Below, piece by piece: positions 50,966 to 63,660 of a DNA stretch of 64,000 nt. This DNA is from Chenopodium formosanum (taxonomy: Eukaryota; Streptophyta; Magnoliopsida; Caryophyllales; Amaranthaceae). Numbering within the stretch: the stretch's first letter is position 1; each line of letters starts with the position of its first letter. The position numbers were made by a program, and so were the translations under genes. The stretch is from the NCBI GenBank assembly GCA_024500155.1, contig CM044860.1, forward strand, positions 8,604,501 to 8,668,500, in the 5' to 3' direction. The notes below the pieces were generated by a model. That model was not told the DNA's origin. It saw only the letters and a program-made list of their open reading frames with translations, and made no database searches.

Positions 50966-51416
50966 ATTTTTTTTTAAAGCTGGTTAGTTTTTAGAATTGA
51001 ATTTTACAAATTTAATTTCAGCTCAGCTATATAATCCTTAAAAGTGTTCCTTCAAAAAAATATATGTAGTATATAATCTGAAAAAGGTTCACCAAAATAC
51101 AAATTCTTACATTATGGTTTTTAAATTTAAATAAAAAAAACTCATCATGCTAAAATAAATTTGTTTCTTGATTGGCTAAATATTTGGGCAATTCTAATAA
51201 ATTAAAGAAGTTGATTGGTTTAAAAAAAAAAAAAAAAAAAAAAACGAAGTTGATTAAACTGGGCCTCAAAAATCCAACTCTCTAATACTGTCTTAAGCCC
51301 AAGAAATTACTTAAAGCCCAAAATCTAAACCGGAGAAGACGTTGCAATACTCACTTGTAGGCCAAACTTTGAAATTTACCATTCCTGATTATATTAGTTT
51401 TTTTTTTTTTTTTCAA

Positions 51417-51470
51417 AAATAAATAATATTCCTTTGTTGTAAATAATAATTAATGAAGATAGTATATATT
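51417..51470. mobile_element. Half of a hairpin MITE (right arm only)
   Basis: AATATTCCTTTGTTG followed by AATAATAATTAATGAAGATA resembles the right arm of the element at 43824 with several mismatches. No left arm is present upstream, where a T run lies. A truncated or eroded copy. Confidence 0.5.
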
Positions 51471-52102
51471 TTGGTAAAAAGAACATAGTTTTACATCGAT
51501 TAATACTTTAACCAATGTTATATGCTTCAATGCTTGTATATATATTAATTTATTATATTCATTAATCAATGAAATGCGATACACTTTAGTTGAATTCAAT
51601 AATGCGTTGACAATTCAATCCCATTAACCTTTGAAAAAAATCTGCAAAGTTAGTTGAAACTAGTAACTATTTCATTGACAAACTATCATGATTTATGGCA
51701 TGACATAATGTAGCACAAAAGTTGTTATGGGCTTGCCATAATAAACTAATGGTGGTAAATGGTCACCAAACTAATGCTCCATTATTATTTAATCAAAGAC
51801 TAATACAACTAATCACATTTTACAGCAGTGACACTTTACCAATTGAACTAGATAAGTAGATGAAACTTTACCAAACCATATTTTCCTGTTTATTAGTGCT
51901 CTTGCCTTTTGCTTCACCCTTTACTTTTTACTAATTAGTTCATGAAGAAGCCTTCGAAACTAATTACTTTTACTTGTGACAATTTGTTTGAGATTAAATT
52001 GTGATAGGTAAATATAAGTTAACTAGTTAAACCGATAATGAATTGAGAGTAAAATTCAAGATTTGTGATTGCATTTCGTCTACATAAGCATGTAAGTTTT
52101 TA

Positions 52103-52236
52103 TACACACTCGGGTGCAAGATGCACTAAGGTTATTTTTTGCTCATTTGATGTTTAAATGAGCAACAACCGTCCTCATTTAATCATCAAAATAAGCAAAA
52201 AATACCTTGAATGCACCATGCACCCAAATATGTACG
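52103..52236. mobile_element. Fold-back MITE, about 130 bp
   Basis: The left arm contains CGGGTGCAAGATGCACTAAG and GTTATTTTTTGCTCATTTGA; the right arm is its imperfect inverse (TCAAAATAAGCAAAAAATAC, TGCACCATGCACCCA). TA flanks both sides. The termini differ from the TACTACCTCCG group, so it is another family. Confidence 0.65.
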
Positions 52237-53795
52237 AGCACGTCTTCTGTCACCCCCCACCGCGCTTTCACCTACCTGGAGAGTTAACTGCCAAGAAGGA
52301 TAAAACAACATAAGCAAGTGGCCAAATTTTGAAGGGCTTAGGATTATGGTAATTGACTTATTGTGCTCGTGACAAAGTCTTTTTCTCTGCATTATAATCA
52401 GTATCTCAAATTTCATTGAAGAAAAATGATAAACCAATTCACGGAGTAAGAATCTAAGAAAATTCCATAACACTTTTTTATTTTATTTTTGTCCTAATAT
52501 AACTTAATCCTAACCAACTTTGAAACAGAAAAACATTTCAGCTTTGTCTTTGAGCAAAGTATATCTACCACAAAATATTAAGGGCCCCAACTATAGACAA
52601 CCAAAAATGTCACATGCTTAGTTTCACACTTGAACACTATTTCGTATTTTGATACTACTTCAATGCTTTAAGTAATCATAGCATACTTTAAATTGTAAAT
52701 AAAATGATAAGTTTGAGATTTTAAGGTAGTGATGAAGTTACTTAAGATTAATTAGGCTTTTTTTTTTTTTTTTTTTGAAGAATAGAATTAGGGAATGTTA
52801 ATATGCATAATTATAGTTGATTAGCTATTGCAATTGGCATGGTGCTTCATGAACTCTATAATGCATCTAAATACTACGGACATGAGAATGGTGGTCTCAT
52901 ATAACCGCTTTCTTTTTTTTGCATACAAAACACTTTTTTTGACCCGTTTTTAAATTTTATATATCGCTTAGTAGAAGAATGGTTCTAACACATTATTCTA
53001 TATGATCTATTTCGACCGTTCACTATTCCTTTTTTGTAAGTCACTTTATCTAGTAAATTCTCGATTTGTATGAGAAATGTATGGAAAATCACTTGTTTAA
53101 TAAAGTCTAATGAATGACAGTTGTGAATTTTAGTGATCATTCGTAAGATTGTAACAACGGTCTGTAAAAACATAAATTCTTGTCATAAAAACTACATAAA
53201 ATCTCGCCCATATCATCGCGTTCTATGACTCTTTATTAGTTTATTATACCGGGCCAAAAAGTAAATGTATAAAAACTAACAACGGTGCGCCGTTAGATCC
53301 CTCTAATAATGTGACTTTCATTGGCCAAGAAAGTCATGGACCAACTAAACACACCTAAAGTTAGTTCTTATAACGTGTACATGAGTACTTTCTCTCTCTC
53401 TTGCTTAGCTTTCCATTTCACAACAGCAGCATGTTGAGTTCGGGAAAGAAGCTAAGCTAAGATGGTGACTCCTATTTCTCCAATTTTCAATAATTTTATT
53501 ATTTTTTTTTTGACGGGAATAATTTTATTATTTTACCAACAGAATCTAAACAAGAAAAGTCGGCTCAATTTGAAAGAGTAAACTACAAGAAAAGATGCAA
53601 TAAAATACAAGTAAAAAAAAAAAACACTATTTTTAGTATGTATAGTAAGAATGCTTTAATTCAATGTGAAGGCTTCTCTCAAACTAGATAATTTTTTTTA
53701 TTAATTATTATTTGGTTTGCCAAACATTCTTTTATCTATACCCACCTTATAATATAAATTCCCATTTTCTTCCTACCACTCCGTTTTTCTCCTCC
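52237..53795. other. Intergenic region, no gene seen
   Basis: AT-rich with T runs near 52759-52777. A TATA-like TATAATATAAATT near 53748 lies about 45 bp before the ATG of the possible gene that follows. No element ends found. Confidence 0.5.
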
Positions 53796-54073
53796 ATGCA
53801 TACTACTACTACCCTCAGGTATGTAATTTAATTTACGAGTTTTAGAGAGAGATAGTGAGGAATATTATTATATACTTAGTATATATTATTTTGTAAAATA
53901 TTGGTATTATATTATTATATGGTGTGTATATATATGTGTAATTTACATGTATAGTGTATGAATTTGAAAGCAGAAAGAGGAAAAAGAGGGTCCAATTTCA
54001 AGTTGAAGGTTATTGGAATATGTTGTATGATTTGCCTACGCCATTACAAGTAGTACATCTTCATCTTCTTCAT
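53796..54073 (+). CDS. Possible start of an unrecognised gene (two exons, incomplete)
   Basis: Exon 53796-53818 starts with ATG and ends CTCAG|GTATGT. Exon 53974-54073 begins after AAAGCAG and ends CTTCAT|GTAAGT. Joined, they give 41 codons in phase: a short Thr tract, then a basic stretch (RKRKKRVQFQV) and a hydrophobic/aromatic segment (GYWNMLYDLPTPLQVVHLHL). Donors are strong and a TATA-like motif lies about 45 bp upstream. I do not recognise the family. Later exons would lie beyond the nested retroelements starting at 55174, past the right edge of the window. It could also be a non-coding RNA or chance. Confidence 0.3.
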
Positions 54074-55173
54074 GTAAGTTTTATTTCTCTATGTATCTAA
54101 AAGTTTCCTTAAATTTTCTTTTAAAAAAAAAAAAAAAAAAAACCCTTAAATTAGCTTATTTAATCTATGATGTTATGTATGTATCTTGTTTGTTGGGTCT
54201 ATCAATTGCATAAGTAGGTGACACGGGCTTTGTCTTAACCACAAGTGCATTTTTACCTGAGGATAACCTTGATCACACCAATTTTGGATGTTACTCCGTA
54301 ATTTTTTAACACGGTATAAAAATAATCGTACTCAATTGTCTACACTAATAAGGATGTAGTGTATTTGCTGCTGACTTTTGTTTAGCGGTTAATGAAAGCT
54401 ATTGGTCTTGTCATCCTCGTAGTCATTTTTCCAAAACAAAACAAAAAAAAATAGATAAAATGTACCAACGTTTTGTTTTTAATTAAAATTCTCTAATAGA
54501 CATACATATAAGGATAATTGTACTTTATAAAAATAGCTAACTATATTAGTTCATCTATCATCTTAGATAATTATTATTAACACTGATTTAAAATAAATAA
54601 ACTAAAAGGGCCACAATATAAAGTTGTATTAGGTGGACTTGGACAATTAGAATGCCAAATTTTGGCTTTCTAGCTGTTGAACATCAATTTAGTACACTTA
54701 GATTTTGTGTGCACTAGTTTCTCTAATTATAAGAACTAGTCCATGGTATGATTATGTACAACTAGGTCTATTACGGGTATTAGTTGTCAAGTTTCCATCA
54801 GTAATGTTACTTAACAACTGCAATATGGTAAATTCTTAGGATAATTGTTGTATGTCGGTACCTTCTAACACAATCGGACTACCCTACGTTAGTTCTTGTT
54901 TAATGTTATTGTCGATTTGTCTTTGTATATATTTTATATACATTGAATGAAAATCTGTAAAGAGAAAAATATACTCTGTAAGTATTATCAATGTTTTCTT
55001 TACATTTTCTCAAATTACGACCATATTTTTATGATTTAGTTTTAGCAAAGATTTTTTTTTTTTAATAAATATACCTCGGAATTATTTAAATTTAGTAATT
55101 ATAAGATATTTTGCCTTCCAATGGCTATACCTAATGTTTCTAAAAAAAACAACATTGCTAACAAAACTTAACA
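54074..55173. other. Putative intron or intergenic DNA before the LINE insertion
   Basis: No coding signal. It contains an A run near 54121-54140 and AT-rich sequence up to the LINE A-tail. If the exons at 53796 are real, this is the start of their next intron. Confidence 0.4.
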
Positions 55174-55320
55174 TTTTTTTTTTTTTTTTGACAAGAGCAA
55201 AGGAACAAAAACCTACGAAATATTAAGCAAATTAAAACGGCAGTTTCTGGCAATATCATTTGCCCTCTGGACTTGGTCTCTTTGGGTTTTCAGGACAGTG
55301 CAGGTTTTGAAGGAGGCTCC
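55174..55320 (-). mobile_element. LINE 3' end (RNase H tail, stop, 3' UTR, poly(A))
   Basis: Minus strand: the sequence reads on from the RNase H domain at the right of the window (SFKTCTVLKTQRDQVQRAND...) to a stop at 55213-55215, then a 23-bp 3' UTR and a run of 16 A (T at 55174-55189 on the plus strand). This is the 3' end of an L1-type LINE whose body lies past 63661. The Copia element separates the two parts. Confidence 0.85.
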
Positions 55321-56113
55321 TGAAGGAATTGTGTCTTCGATAAGTGCAATTACTAGATATATCAAGAATCACTATTATGGAGATAATAAGTTCATTCTAT
55401 TGGGGCGTCATCCTCTGTTGCTAGACTATGAGAGATGATCTTTGGGCTAGTCAAATAGCCCAAAGCCCTTTAGAATGGATCCTATGTTGGTCACACACAA
55501 GGGTATTGGGTTAAGCAAGTTAGAGGCCCATTTATGGGCCTCATGAGCAATCAATTAGTCATAAGCATGAGTGGGCTAAGTATAGTTTGAGTAGGAATAG
55601 GAAGTGGGCTTGGATTTGGACTTGGGCTGTTATTTAGAGATGTGATCTATAAATAATAGCCTTGCCTAGGGTTGGTATGATAAGTCACAATTGACAATAC
55701 AGTGAATTGTGAATCAAGCAACCACTATCCAAAGGCCCTCATCCTCCCTCTCTCACACGCACGCCTCTCACCTCACCTCTCACCCACGCCCGGCCACCCC
55801 TAGTGGTCACGTGGTGTTGCGCGGTGGTTCTTGCCTAGTTGATCGTTCGTCCATCTCCGTAGAAGGTCGATAGAAGTGTTCTCTCGCGACTAACTAGCAT
55901 TAGTGGAGGTCTTAACTTGTGCCCGTGGACTGAATAGAGGAATCACGCTTGGGGTTCTTTATCTCCCTTTGTTCTTGCTCGATCGCACGTGGAATCACGC
56001 TTCAAAGGTACAATTATTTGTGCTTTATGTGTTATGCATTAGATCCTTGGATTAGGTACTGTATGAATATGATTCATGTTATTTCCGCTGCGTGGTACCT
56101 ATAAATCCCTACA
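55321..56113 (+). repeat. 5' LTR of the Copia-type element
   Basis: Starts TGAAGGAATTGTGTC, ends AAATCCCTACA. A TATA motif CTATAAATA lies at about 55648-55656, and a CT-rich stretch (CCTCCCTCTCTCACACGC) follows at about 55743. The only difference from the 3' LTR that I found by eye is A at 55367 versus G at 62914. Confidence 0.95.
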
Positions 56114-56114
56114 G

Positions 56115-56123
56115 TGGTATCAG
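56115..56123 (+). other. Primer-binding site (initiator Met-tRNA type)
   Basis: TGGTATCAG one base after the 5' LTR, the start of the classic TGGTATCAGAGC sequence complementary to initiator tRNA-Met. The match stops after nine bases (TTAGCC follows). Confidence 0.85.
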
Positions 56124-56649
56124 TTAGCCTATTGCATTTACGCATATCGCCAATAATTCTTTGATAATCCACAATTTTAATTCAATTAGGAGGGAGAATA
56201 TTTAATTATGGGTCAATTATTATATTAAATGTGATTTAACTCTTGGAATTGATTAAATGTGATTTAATAATGCTCAAAATAGCCATGATGTGATCCGATT
56301 TTTGCCCTATTATGCTCGAATATTTTTCGAACCCTAACCCTATTTTTCGAAAATTTTGAAACCATAAACCCGAATTTGTGAAATTTGTGTTTTAATTTTG
56401 ATTTATTTCGATGGTAATATGTCTAAGGAATTTAATCTATTTGATTACATGTTAAAATTATGAATTTTTCATGATCAAATTATTTAATTTAAGTGCTAAA
56501 TTAAATTGGGGATTAATTTCATCAAGAACCCTAATTTCAAAATTGAATATGATTTAATTTTGGGATTAAAAGGACCACATTAAGTTAATTTAATTTTAAC
56601 AAAATGTTTTGTTTTAATTAAAATCACAAAAAAAAAAAAAAAAAAAAAT

Positions 56650-56883
56650 TTAGCAGCGGCAACCGCGGCTGGGTGGCGCAGCCACGGCGGCTGCCGCTGC
56701 AGGTGGTCCGGAGGGAGGGGCGAGGAGGGGCAGCAGGTGGATCAGAAAGGTGCAGCAACAGCAGCACCGTGCAACAGTTGCGCGGCACTGCTGCTGCTGT
56801 GCGTCGCTGCCTATAGCAGCGTACACCTCACGGTGTACGGCCACCGTGGCTAGCTTCGGCTGGCCACACCACGGTGGCTGGCG
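56650..56883. repeat. GC-rich tract in the Copia leader
   Basis: About 235 bp of high GC with CAG/GCC-type repeats and short palindromes (CCACGGTGG, CACCGTGG) between A runs, in an otherwise AT-rich element. Open frames here reflect composition. Confidence 0.7.
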
Positions 56884-59800
56884 CATTTTAAAAAAAAAAA
56901 AAAAAAAACAGTTTTTTTGAAAATTTATTTCAAGATAATTATGAATTATTTTGGGATAAAATCAGTTTTATTTTGGATAAGTTAAAATATTTTGAAAATA
57001 TGATCTTTTATTTTAAAAGATAAAATTGGTTTTATTTGGATAAAATCTTTTATTTTAGGATAAAATCAAATATTCAAAAGTTGTTATATTTGATATTATC
57101 CATATTTAAGTTGTTAAATTGATAATTATCCTCAATTAAAGTAGTTAATTATGGATAAGATTTGTTAGGATATTCTGAGCATATTCCAAAAGGATAATAA
57201 TTGATTTAAATAATGTGATTATCCCATAATTATTTTTGGATATAATTGATTTAAAATATGTGATTGGCAAGTAATTAGGATAGAATTCCTATATAAGTTA
57301 GGATAATCATGGAAAATAAATATGATTTATATTCCATAATTTCAAATAAGATTTGATTCTATCTCATACCTAAATTAAAATATATGATATTTTATAATTG
57401 GTCATGATTAATATATGATATTTTCTAATTACGGTAATTAATTAAAATATGAGATATTTATAGCCATGCACCTTTATTATGAACATTCGATGTTGTAGTT
57501 TAGGAAAGCATGATGAGTGATTTATTATATGGCACTTTATAATATATGATATTGTTTTTTGCTATATATAGACTAGTATGGCCCATAGATTCTAAAATAC
57601 GATCTGCGCATCGTGAAGTATTTTGTAATCTAAATACGGTCTGCGTACCGTTGAGTATTTTTGTAATTTATTTTATTTTATTAGTAGTAGAATAGAATAA
57701 AATTACAGGTTGCAGTTGATCCAAAAGCCAATGAAGTAAAGGCCCAATGGAGCAAGATGGATGAGATCCATGAAGGTTCAAGTGGGAGCATTTTACTTTA
57801 TTAGTTTTCTTAGGATTAAGGGGCCATACTATGTCATGTTTTATTGCATTAGTAGATTATGCATGTTTAGGTTTATTTATGTTGCTTGATGATGCGTTAG
57901 AGTTCACTATAAAATCACAACATAATAAATCTAGATCCCAGAAATATTGATGCAGCTTTTCCAATTAAAAACCCGACGAAAACCTTGATCGTTTGTGATG
58001 GGTCGGCCCTCAGCAGAGCATCATAATATATCTTGGGGAAGTGGGGGTAGGACCGCATATCTACACTTTTAATTGGTTATATTCAACAGGGTTACCTAAA
58101 GCGTTTAGAACCTTGAAGCTAAGAGTAATAATTAAACATGTGATGGATTAATTATTCAACCAAGAATTACAAAGAGTTGTAATCAGTAAAGAGTTTACTC
58201 ACCTTGAAAATGTAATGGTTGATTGCAGGGCCTCACTCTGGTTAATTATTGCACAAATAAAGGATCTTGGAATCATTTTATTCGATAGGGGTCAATTTAA
58301 AATTGGATAAAATGCTTTAAAGTTACCAATAAATTCTAAAATTACTTATGGTACTTTAAATTTAATAAACATAATTGAATTTTGCGTTTACTTATTAGTA
58401 ACATGTCGTTCTAATTTTATTATTATATATAATCTCCTCGATTGAAAATAAAGTTGAGAATCGTTCTCAAAAGTTTAAAAGATAATCCATAAACCTATAT
58501 TCCAATTTTGCTAAGATTGTTCTAAAAGGCAAGTTTTAGAAATTCATGTCACATGTCTACGGTTGGTTTTATTCAAAATATTTGAGTAAAATACCAACAC
58601 ATCTTCATTTTGAAAAATGTTTCAAGGGACATAATGAGATGAGAGGTACAAATCCTCCAAAAGACAATTATAGAAATCCAATAAAATCTCTTATCTTCAA
58701 TATGATTGAATATGAGAAAATGATTGGAAATCTCTATGATCAAAAGTTGATCAAATGACAGTATTCTTCATCTACTTTATAGAGTTTAATACTTGATTAA
58801 ACTCAAATATAAATAATGATAGAATAGACTTAGCAAAATCATGAAAAATGCTTAAAGTAGTTGAGCAAGGTATCATTTTGAACCTAAGAGAAATGTTCTA
58901 AGTGGCTCAAATGGAAGGGTTTAGAAATATATGAGGATTGCATTAAGAAGTTATAGGCCAAGAAATGCAAACAAGTTGCTACTTCTCAAACCTAAAACTA
59001 CTTACATGCTAAAAGTTGTTGTGAACAACAAATGTTTCAAATTAAATGGATCAATTCCAATTGATTAGATACTACCTCATATAGTTGGAAGGTAAAAGAA
59101 TGGAAATGTTCCAATTTAAGAATTATATTATAGAAATTGATTTAGCATATTGCTACTTCTTGGACATATGATGTCTTGTTTAGATCATTCATTGCACAAT
59201 GTGATTGAACTAAAGGAAGAGGTTATTGCTAAAGGAGAAATAAATTTACAAGTTTAGAAGCAAATGTTGCTACTTCACAAGTAGAATCTACAAGTTTGGA
59301 AGCAAAAGTTGCAACTTTACAAGTAGAACTAGTATTTCACCACTAATAATTGGTTAGAATTAAATAAATGTTATTCATTCTTGTCAATATCAAAACACCA
59401 TTCAATGTTAGTAATGACTAAACATCGAAGATTCAAAACGTGGAATAAATGTTATTCTATGCTTCATTGAGTCATAATGTGTTTTGAATTGCTAAATAGG
59501 TTTAAAGTTCTATATGATAGAAATAGTTAAACCATTTCTATATATATAAGTTGTCTCTAACATGTCAATTAATTCGAATGAGAATGAAAATTGCATGCGG
59601 AAGATCCAAAGGGATGGACTTTTCAATATCATTAGATTATGAATCTATTGATATATGTAATTATCATTCTAATTTGAAATTTTGACTAAGTCACCATTTA
59701 GAGAAATAATGATGAGAACTCAAGGTCGAATACATATCGATGTAAGAAGACCAAAGGTTCAAGGCTAGAGACGGACAGTGAAACTTCATTTGTGATATGA

Positions 59801-61576
59801 TCACTTGTGCTTAGTTGAAACACAAGAGTGAAGATTTTGATAAGTTCAAAAAGTTCAGTATGAAGTTCAATATCAACTTGACAAGAAAATGATTACATTA
59901 CAATATGATTGTAATTGTGAAAATTTAAGTCAAGACATGTACTTGGCAACACATTCAAAGTATTGCGATATGATCGTAATAATGAGAATTTAAGCCAAGA
60001 CCTTGATAAACATCCAAGAGTTGTGAAATCGTTTTACAACAAACTCCGAAAGAAAACCTTGTGAAGTGTTTATGAAGGGAGCTATCAACCTATATGAGAT
60101 ATATTTTGATAATGGATGTAAATTACCTATCTTCCAACCATTGTTCAAGGGATATACTTTTAAGATAAGCTACAAAACTAAACTAAAATTACATAGGTCA
60201 AATCAGAATGTACCAAAGGCTTCATATGTGATATGGATAAGAGAAGTTCTTATATAGTCTTTCTACAAAGTAAGGAATAAAAGTTGTATTAAAACGTTTA
60301 AAGCACACTCGATTCCTATATACAGCAAGGGGTACTACTATACAAACCATACTTAGCACAAAATGTTTGTTGCTCAAGTAGGTGCCCTTATGGAAATTGT
60401 TCCAAAAGGTCAAGTGGGAGTAGTGTAAATCTCAAAAGAGTTTGAGAAAAGCAACAAACAAACGTGGTTCAAACCATGATTGGTTCACCCTATGCTAAAT
60501 ATGCCTCCTCAAAAGGCAAGTGGGAGTATAAGAATCTTGAAAAGTTCGAGAGCCTTGAAAGAGTTCAAGAAAAGTGATTTCGAAATTCTTAAAGAAATTC
60601 GAGAAGCAATCGAATAACAGCAACAATATGAGCATGATTCACCTCATGATACAAATGACAACGCGTGGTCTCATTAAGTATAATGGGATTAATAACCATG
60701 TGTCGAAGGTAGTACATTCCAAGTGCACATCCTCTATTGTCATTTCTCATTGAAAACTAAACAAAGTTGTTGTATGAGTTTCAATTGTTGCATAAAAACC
60801 CACAATGATGACTAGCATATGTAAAACTTAGCCAAAGAAATATGATTTCATATTGACTAAGAGTTCTAAAATATTTATTTTGGAACATTATGATTATGCA
60901 AGTAATAAAGATGATTTGACAAGTTATAACTCCAAGTGTTTTAAAACCATGAAATCTGAAATAGATTCTAAGTCTGTAAGCAAGCGTATGACACTTGAAT
61001 AATTTGCCTAAGTTGGGTGAAACCCATATAAGCAGAGCAGACAAGAAAGAAAAACGTTTTCTAACTAAAGCAAAGACTTGTTATAGGATTCAACTAAATC
61101 ATAGTATGACTATGATTACGATGAAACCTTTACATGTTGCAAAGATCTATTAAAGATACTTTAGTGATTTCTACCTTATGAGATTTGGTAGATGGATTTC
61201 AAAACACCTTCTTGAAATTGTTCATGAAATAAGATTTGTATATGATACAATCAAAAGTTTAGAGATCCAATAATCATAGGGATGCCTAAAAGATCAATAT
61301 TAGATTGAAGTTAGCATCATGGAGTTAATGTTCTTAATTTTATGAGTTAGTCAAATCGTTTGATGTTCTCGTAAAATGAAGGAAAATGTCTTGAGTGTAC
61401 AAGATGTTTAGTGGGAGCTATGAAACCTTCTTGGTCTAGTACAGAATGCAATTATTGAAGGATCAAGTAATGGCTAATGCATTTTGTATGAAAACCTTGA
61501 AGAAGAAAAGGATGAGTACATTTGGGATTCAAGATCTATATAGATGGGTCTCGAAGGATGTTTGAGTTTTTGTTAA

Positions 61577-61770
61577 GAAGCTTATATTGATAAGATTCTT
61601 ATAGGGCTCAACATTATATTGAAAGGAGTTTTAATCCCATGTAACATGGCACATTGCTTAATGATTCAATACTTTAAGAAAGGTTGATGAAATTAAGACT
61701 TTGAGTGATGATCCTTATGCAATTTGCAAAGGACGCATCATGCATGTCATGGACTATACTTATCCATTTG
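61577..61770 (+). pseudogene. Remnant of Copia reverse transcriptase
   Basis: EAYIDKILIGLN (61577-61612) matches the Copia RT motif of the form S-x-x-AYIDKIL-x-RFN. About 130 bp later, RIMHVMDYTYPFDSR-like sequence resembles the IGSLMYAM-x-CTRPD block. Stops and frame changes separate them. This is the clearest family evidence in the interior. Confidence 0.6.
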
Positions 61771-62857
61771 ATTCACGTGTTTTAAAGAACAAGTGATGAT
61801 AGATTTCAATCGAAATCCAATGTAACGTTGGAATACAAATTAGAAATTCCAAAGTTCCTTGCGAAAGGGCAAAGGAAAATTCTTAGTGTATGGAGATGAA
61901 AATGATTATAAAATTTAGAAATTGCAAAGTTCATGTTTATGAGAATGTCTCATGAACTCTACTTTCTAAACCCCTTCCATGACCAAGGTATGAGAGTCAT
62001 ACTAAGGTTTTTGGATTGAAGCAAGTTATGTAATTTTTTTAGTTGTGTATGCTTTGAGAAAGCATATTACAAAAGTAAATACATTAGCTTGCAGAATTAT
62101 GTTTATCAATTGAAACAAAGTTTCAATCTTATTTAATTGTGGTTTCAAAATTAAATGAAATGTCCAAAAATAATTGTGGATTGATGGGCTCATCAGGTTG
62201 TGCATTCGATGCAGACCTGGTGTATGAAACCCCACAGGTGAACAGATCCATATATTATTTAAGTTCCTAGTTCGAAATCATTAAAGTGGACATAAATGAT
62301 TTCAATGAATGGACTAGCATGTAAGATTGATTGGATAGCTCGGTTTCATGGGCTATAGGAGCATAGTGATAAGGCTCGGTCAATCACATGGATATGCATG
62401 AATGATGCAGGATCGAACTATAGACCAAACTTTGAAGTTCAAGTATAAGACTTCCGGATATATTAGTGGATTCCTTTGACATGAGTGGAACATTGATTCC
62501 ATTCAATGGATGATGTAACTGTGGTACATTCAAACGTCTGCCCGTAACTGGAGATTATAAAGGGTGTTTCCTGGTTATTTCAGAAATTGAGTGGGAGCTT
62601 TGGTTGCCACAAGATTGGATAGAGTCTACCTATTAAATTAGGAATGTGTCATGTTTTGGCCTCTTGAAGAGGGAGAATTCAGAAAATGCATGGCCGTGCT
62701 CAAATGTGTTACATAGTAAACATTTGTTTTGTAATTCTAACTCAGATTTCAAGAAACGATTTGTGGATTAATATGGATTAGCATGAGATGCAATCATATT
62801 ATCAAATCGACACAAAGCGACTTAAGGAATTTGAATATTGCGCACTTGTCTCAGACA

Positions 62858-62867
62858 AGTGGGAGAT
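62858..62867 (+). other. Polypurine tract of the Copia-type element
   Basis: AAGTGGGAGA followed by T, immediately before the 3' LTR start at 62868. The core GTGGGAG recurs at five upstream sites in the interior. Confidence 0.75.
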
Positions 62868-63660
62868 TGAAGGAATTGTGTCTTCGATAAGTGCAATTAC
62901 TAGATATATCAAGGATCACTATTATGGAGATAATAAGTTCATTCTATTGGGGCGTCATCCTCTGTTGCTAGACTATGAGAGATGATCTTTGGGCTAGTCA
63001 AATAGCCCAAAGCCCTTTAGAATGGATCCTATGTTGGTCACACACAAGGGTATTGGGTTAAGCAAGTTAGAGGCCCATTTATGGGCCTCATGAGCAATCA
63101 ATTAGTCATAAGCATGAGTGGGCTAAGTATAGTTTGAGTAGGAATAGGAAGTGGGCTTGGATTTGGACTTGGGCTGTTATTTAGAGATGTGATCTATAAA
63201 TAATAGCCTTGCCTAGGGTTGGTATGATAAGTCACAATTGACAATACAGTGAATTGTGAATCAAGCAACCACTATCCAAAGGCCCTCATCCTCCCTCTCT
63301 CACACGCACGCCTCTCACCTCACCTCTCACCCACGCCCGGCCACCCCTAGTGGTCACGTGGTGTTGCGCGGTGGTTCTTGCCTAGTTGATCGTTCGTCCA
63401 TCTCCGTAGAAGGTCGATAGAAGTGTTCTCTCGCGACTAACTAGCATTAGTGGAGGTCTTAACTTGTGCCCGTGGACTGAATAGAGGAATCACGCTTGGG
63501 GTTCTTTATCTCCCTTTGTTCTTGCTCGATCGCACGTGGAATCACGCTTCAAAGGTACAATTATTTGTGCTTTATGTGTTATGCATTAGATCCTTGGATT
63601 AGGTACTGTATGAATATGATTCATGTTATTTCCGCTGCGTGGTACCTATAAATCCCTACA
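62868..63660 (+). repeat. 3' LTR of the Copia-type element
   Basis: 793 bp, same length as the 5' LTR, one difference found. An apparent open frame crossing from the interior into this LTR (62788-62985) is not a gene. Confidence 0.95.

Larger units (their letters stand above)
50485..52102. other. 3' flank of RGL-C and intergenic region
   Basis: Contains a 95-bp hairpin MITE and a solitary half of the same family (listed separately), A/T runs near 51222 and 51394, and no recognisable gene. The RGL-C 3' UTR probably ends before about 50760. Confidence 0.6.
55321..63660 (+). mobile_element. Copia-type LTR retrotransposon, 8,340 bp, decayed interior
   Basis: Bounded by two 793-bp LTRs and a 5-bp target duplication GCTCC (55316-55320 and 63661-63665). 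A primer-binding site lies one base after the 5' LTR, and a polypurine tract lies just before the 3' LTR. No protease, integrase or RT frame longer than about 90 codons survives in the roughly 6.75 kb interior. A Copia RT remnant is recognisable at 61577-61621. The LTRs differ at a single position, so insertion is recent although the coding region is old and broken. It was probably mobilised by another element's proteins. It sits inside a LINE. Confidence 0.92.

Noticed and set aside
56650..56886. Ala/Pro/Cys-rich minus-strand frame of 78 codons
   Set aside because: GC-rich tract within the Copia leader, flanked by A runs; composition artefact.
58546..58758. 70-codon frame in the Copia interior
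   Set aside because: Gag-like origin is possible, but I could not find a supporting motif (no CX2CX4HX4C zinc knuckle).
62788..62985. 65-codon frame crossing the PPT and 3' LTR
   Set aside because: It runs across the LTR boundary, and its second half is LTR sequence present at 55321 without the first half.
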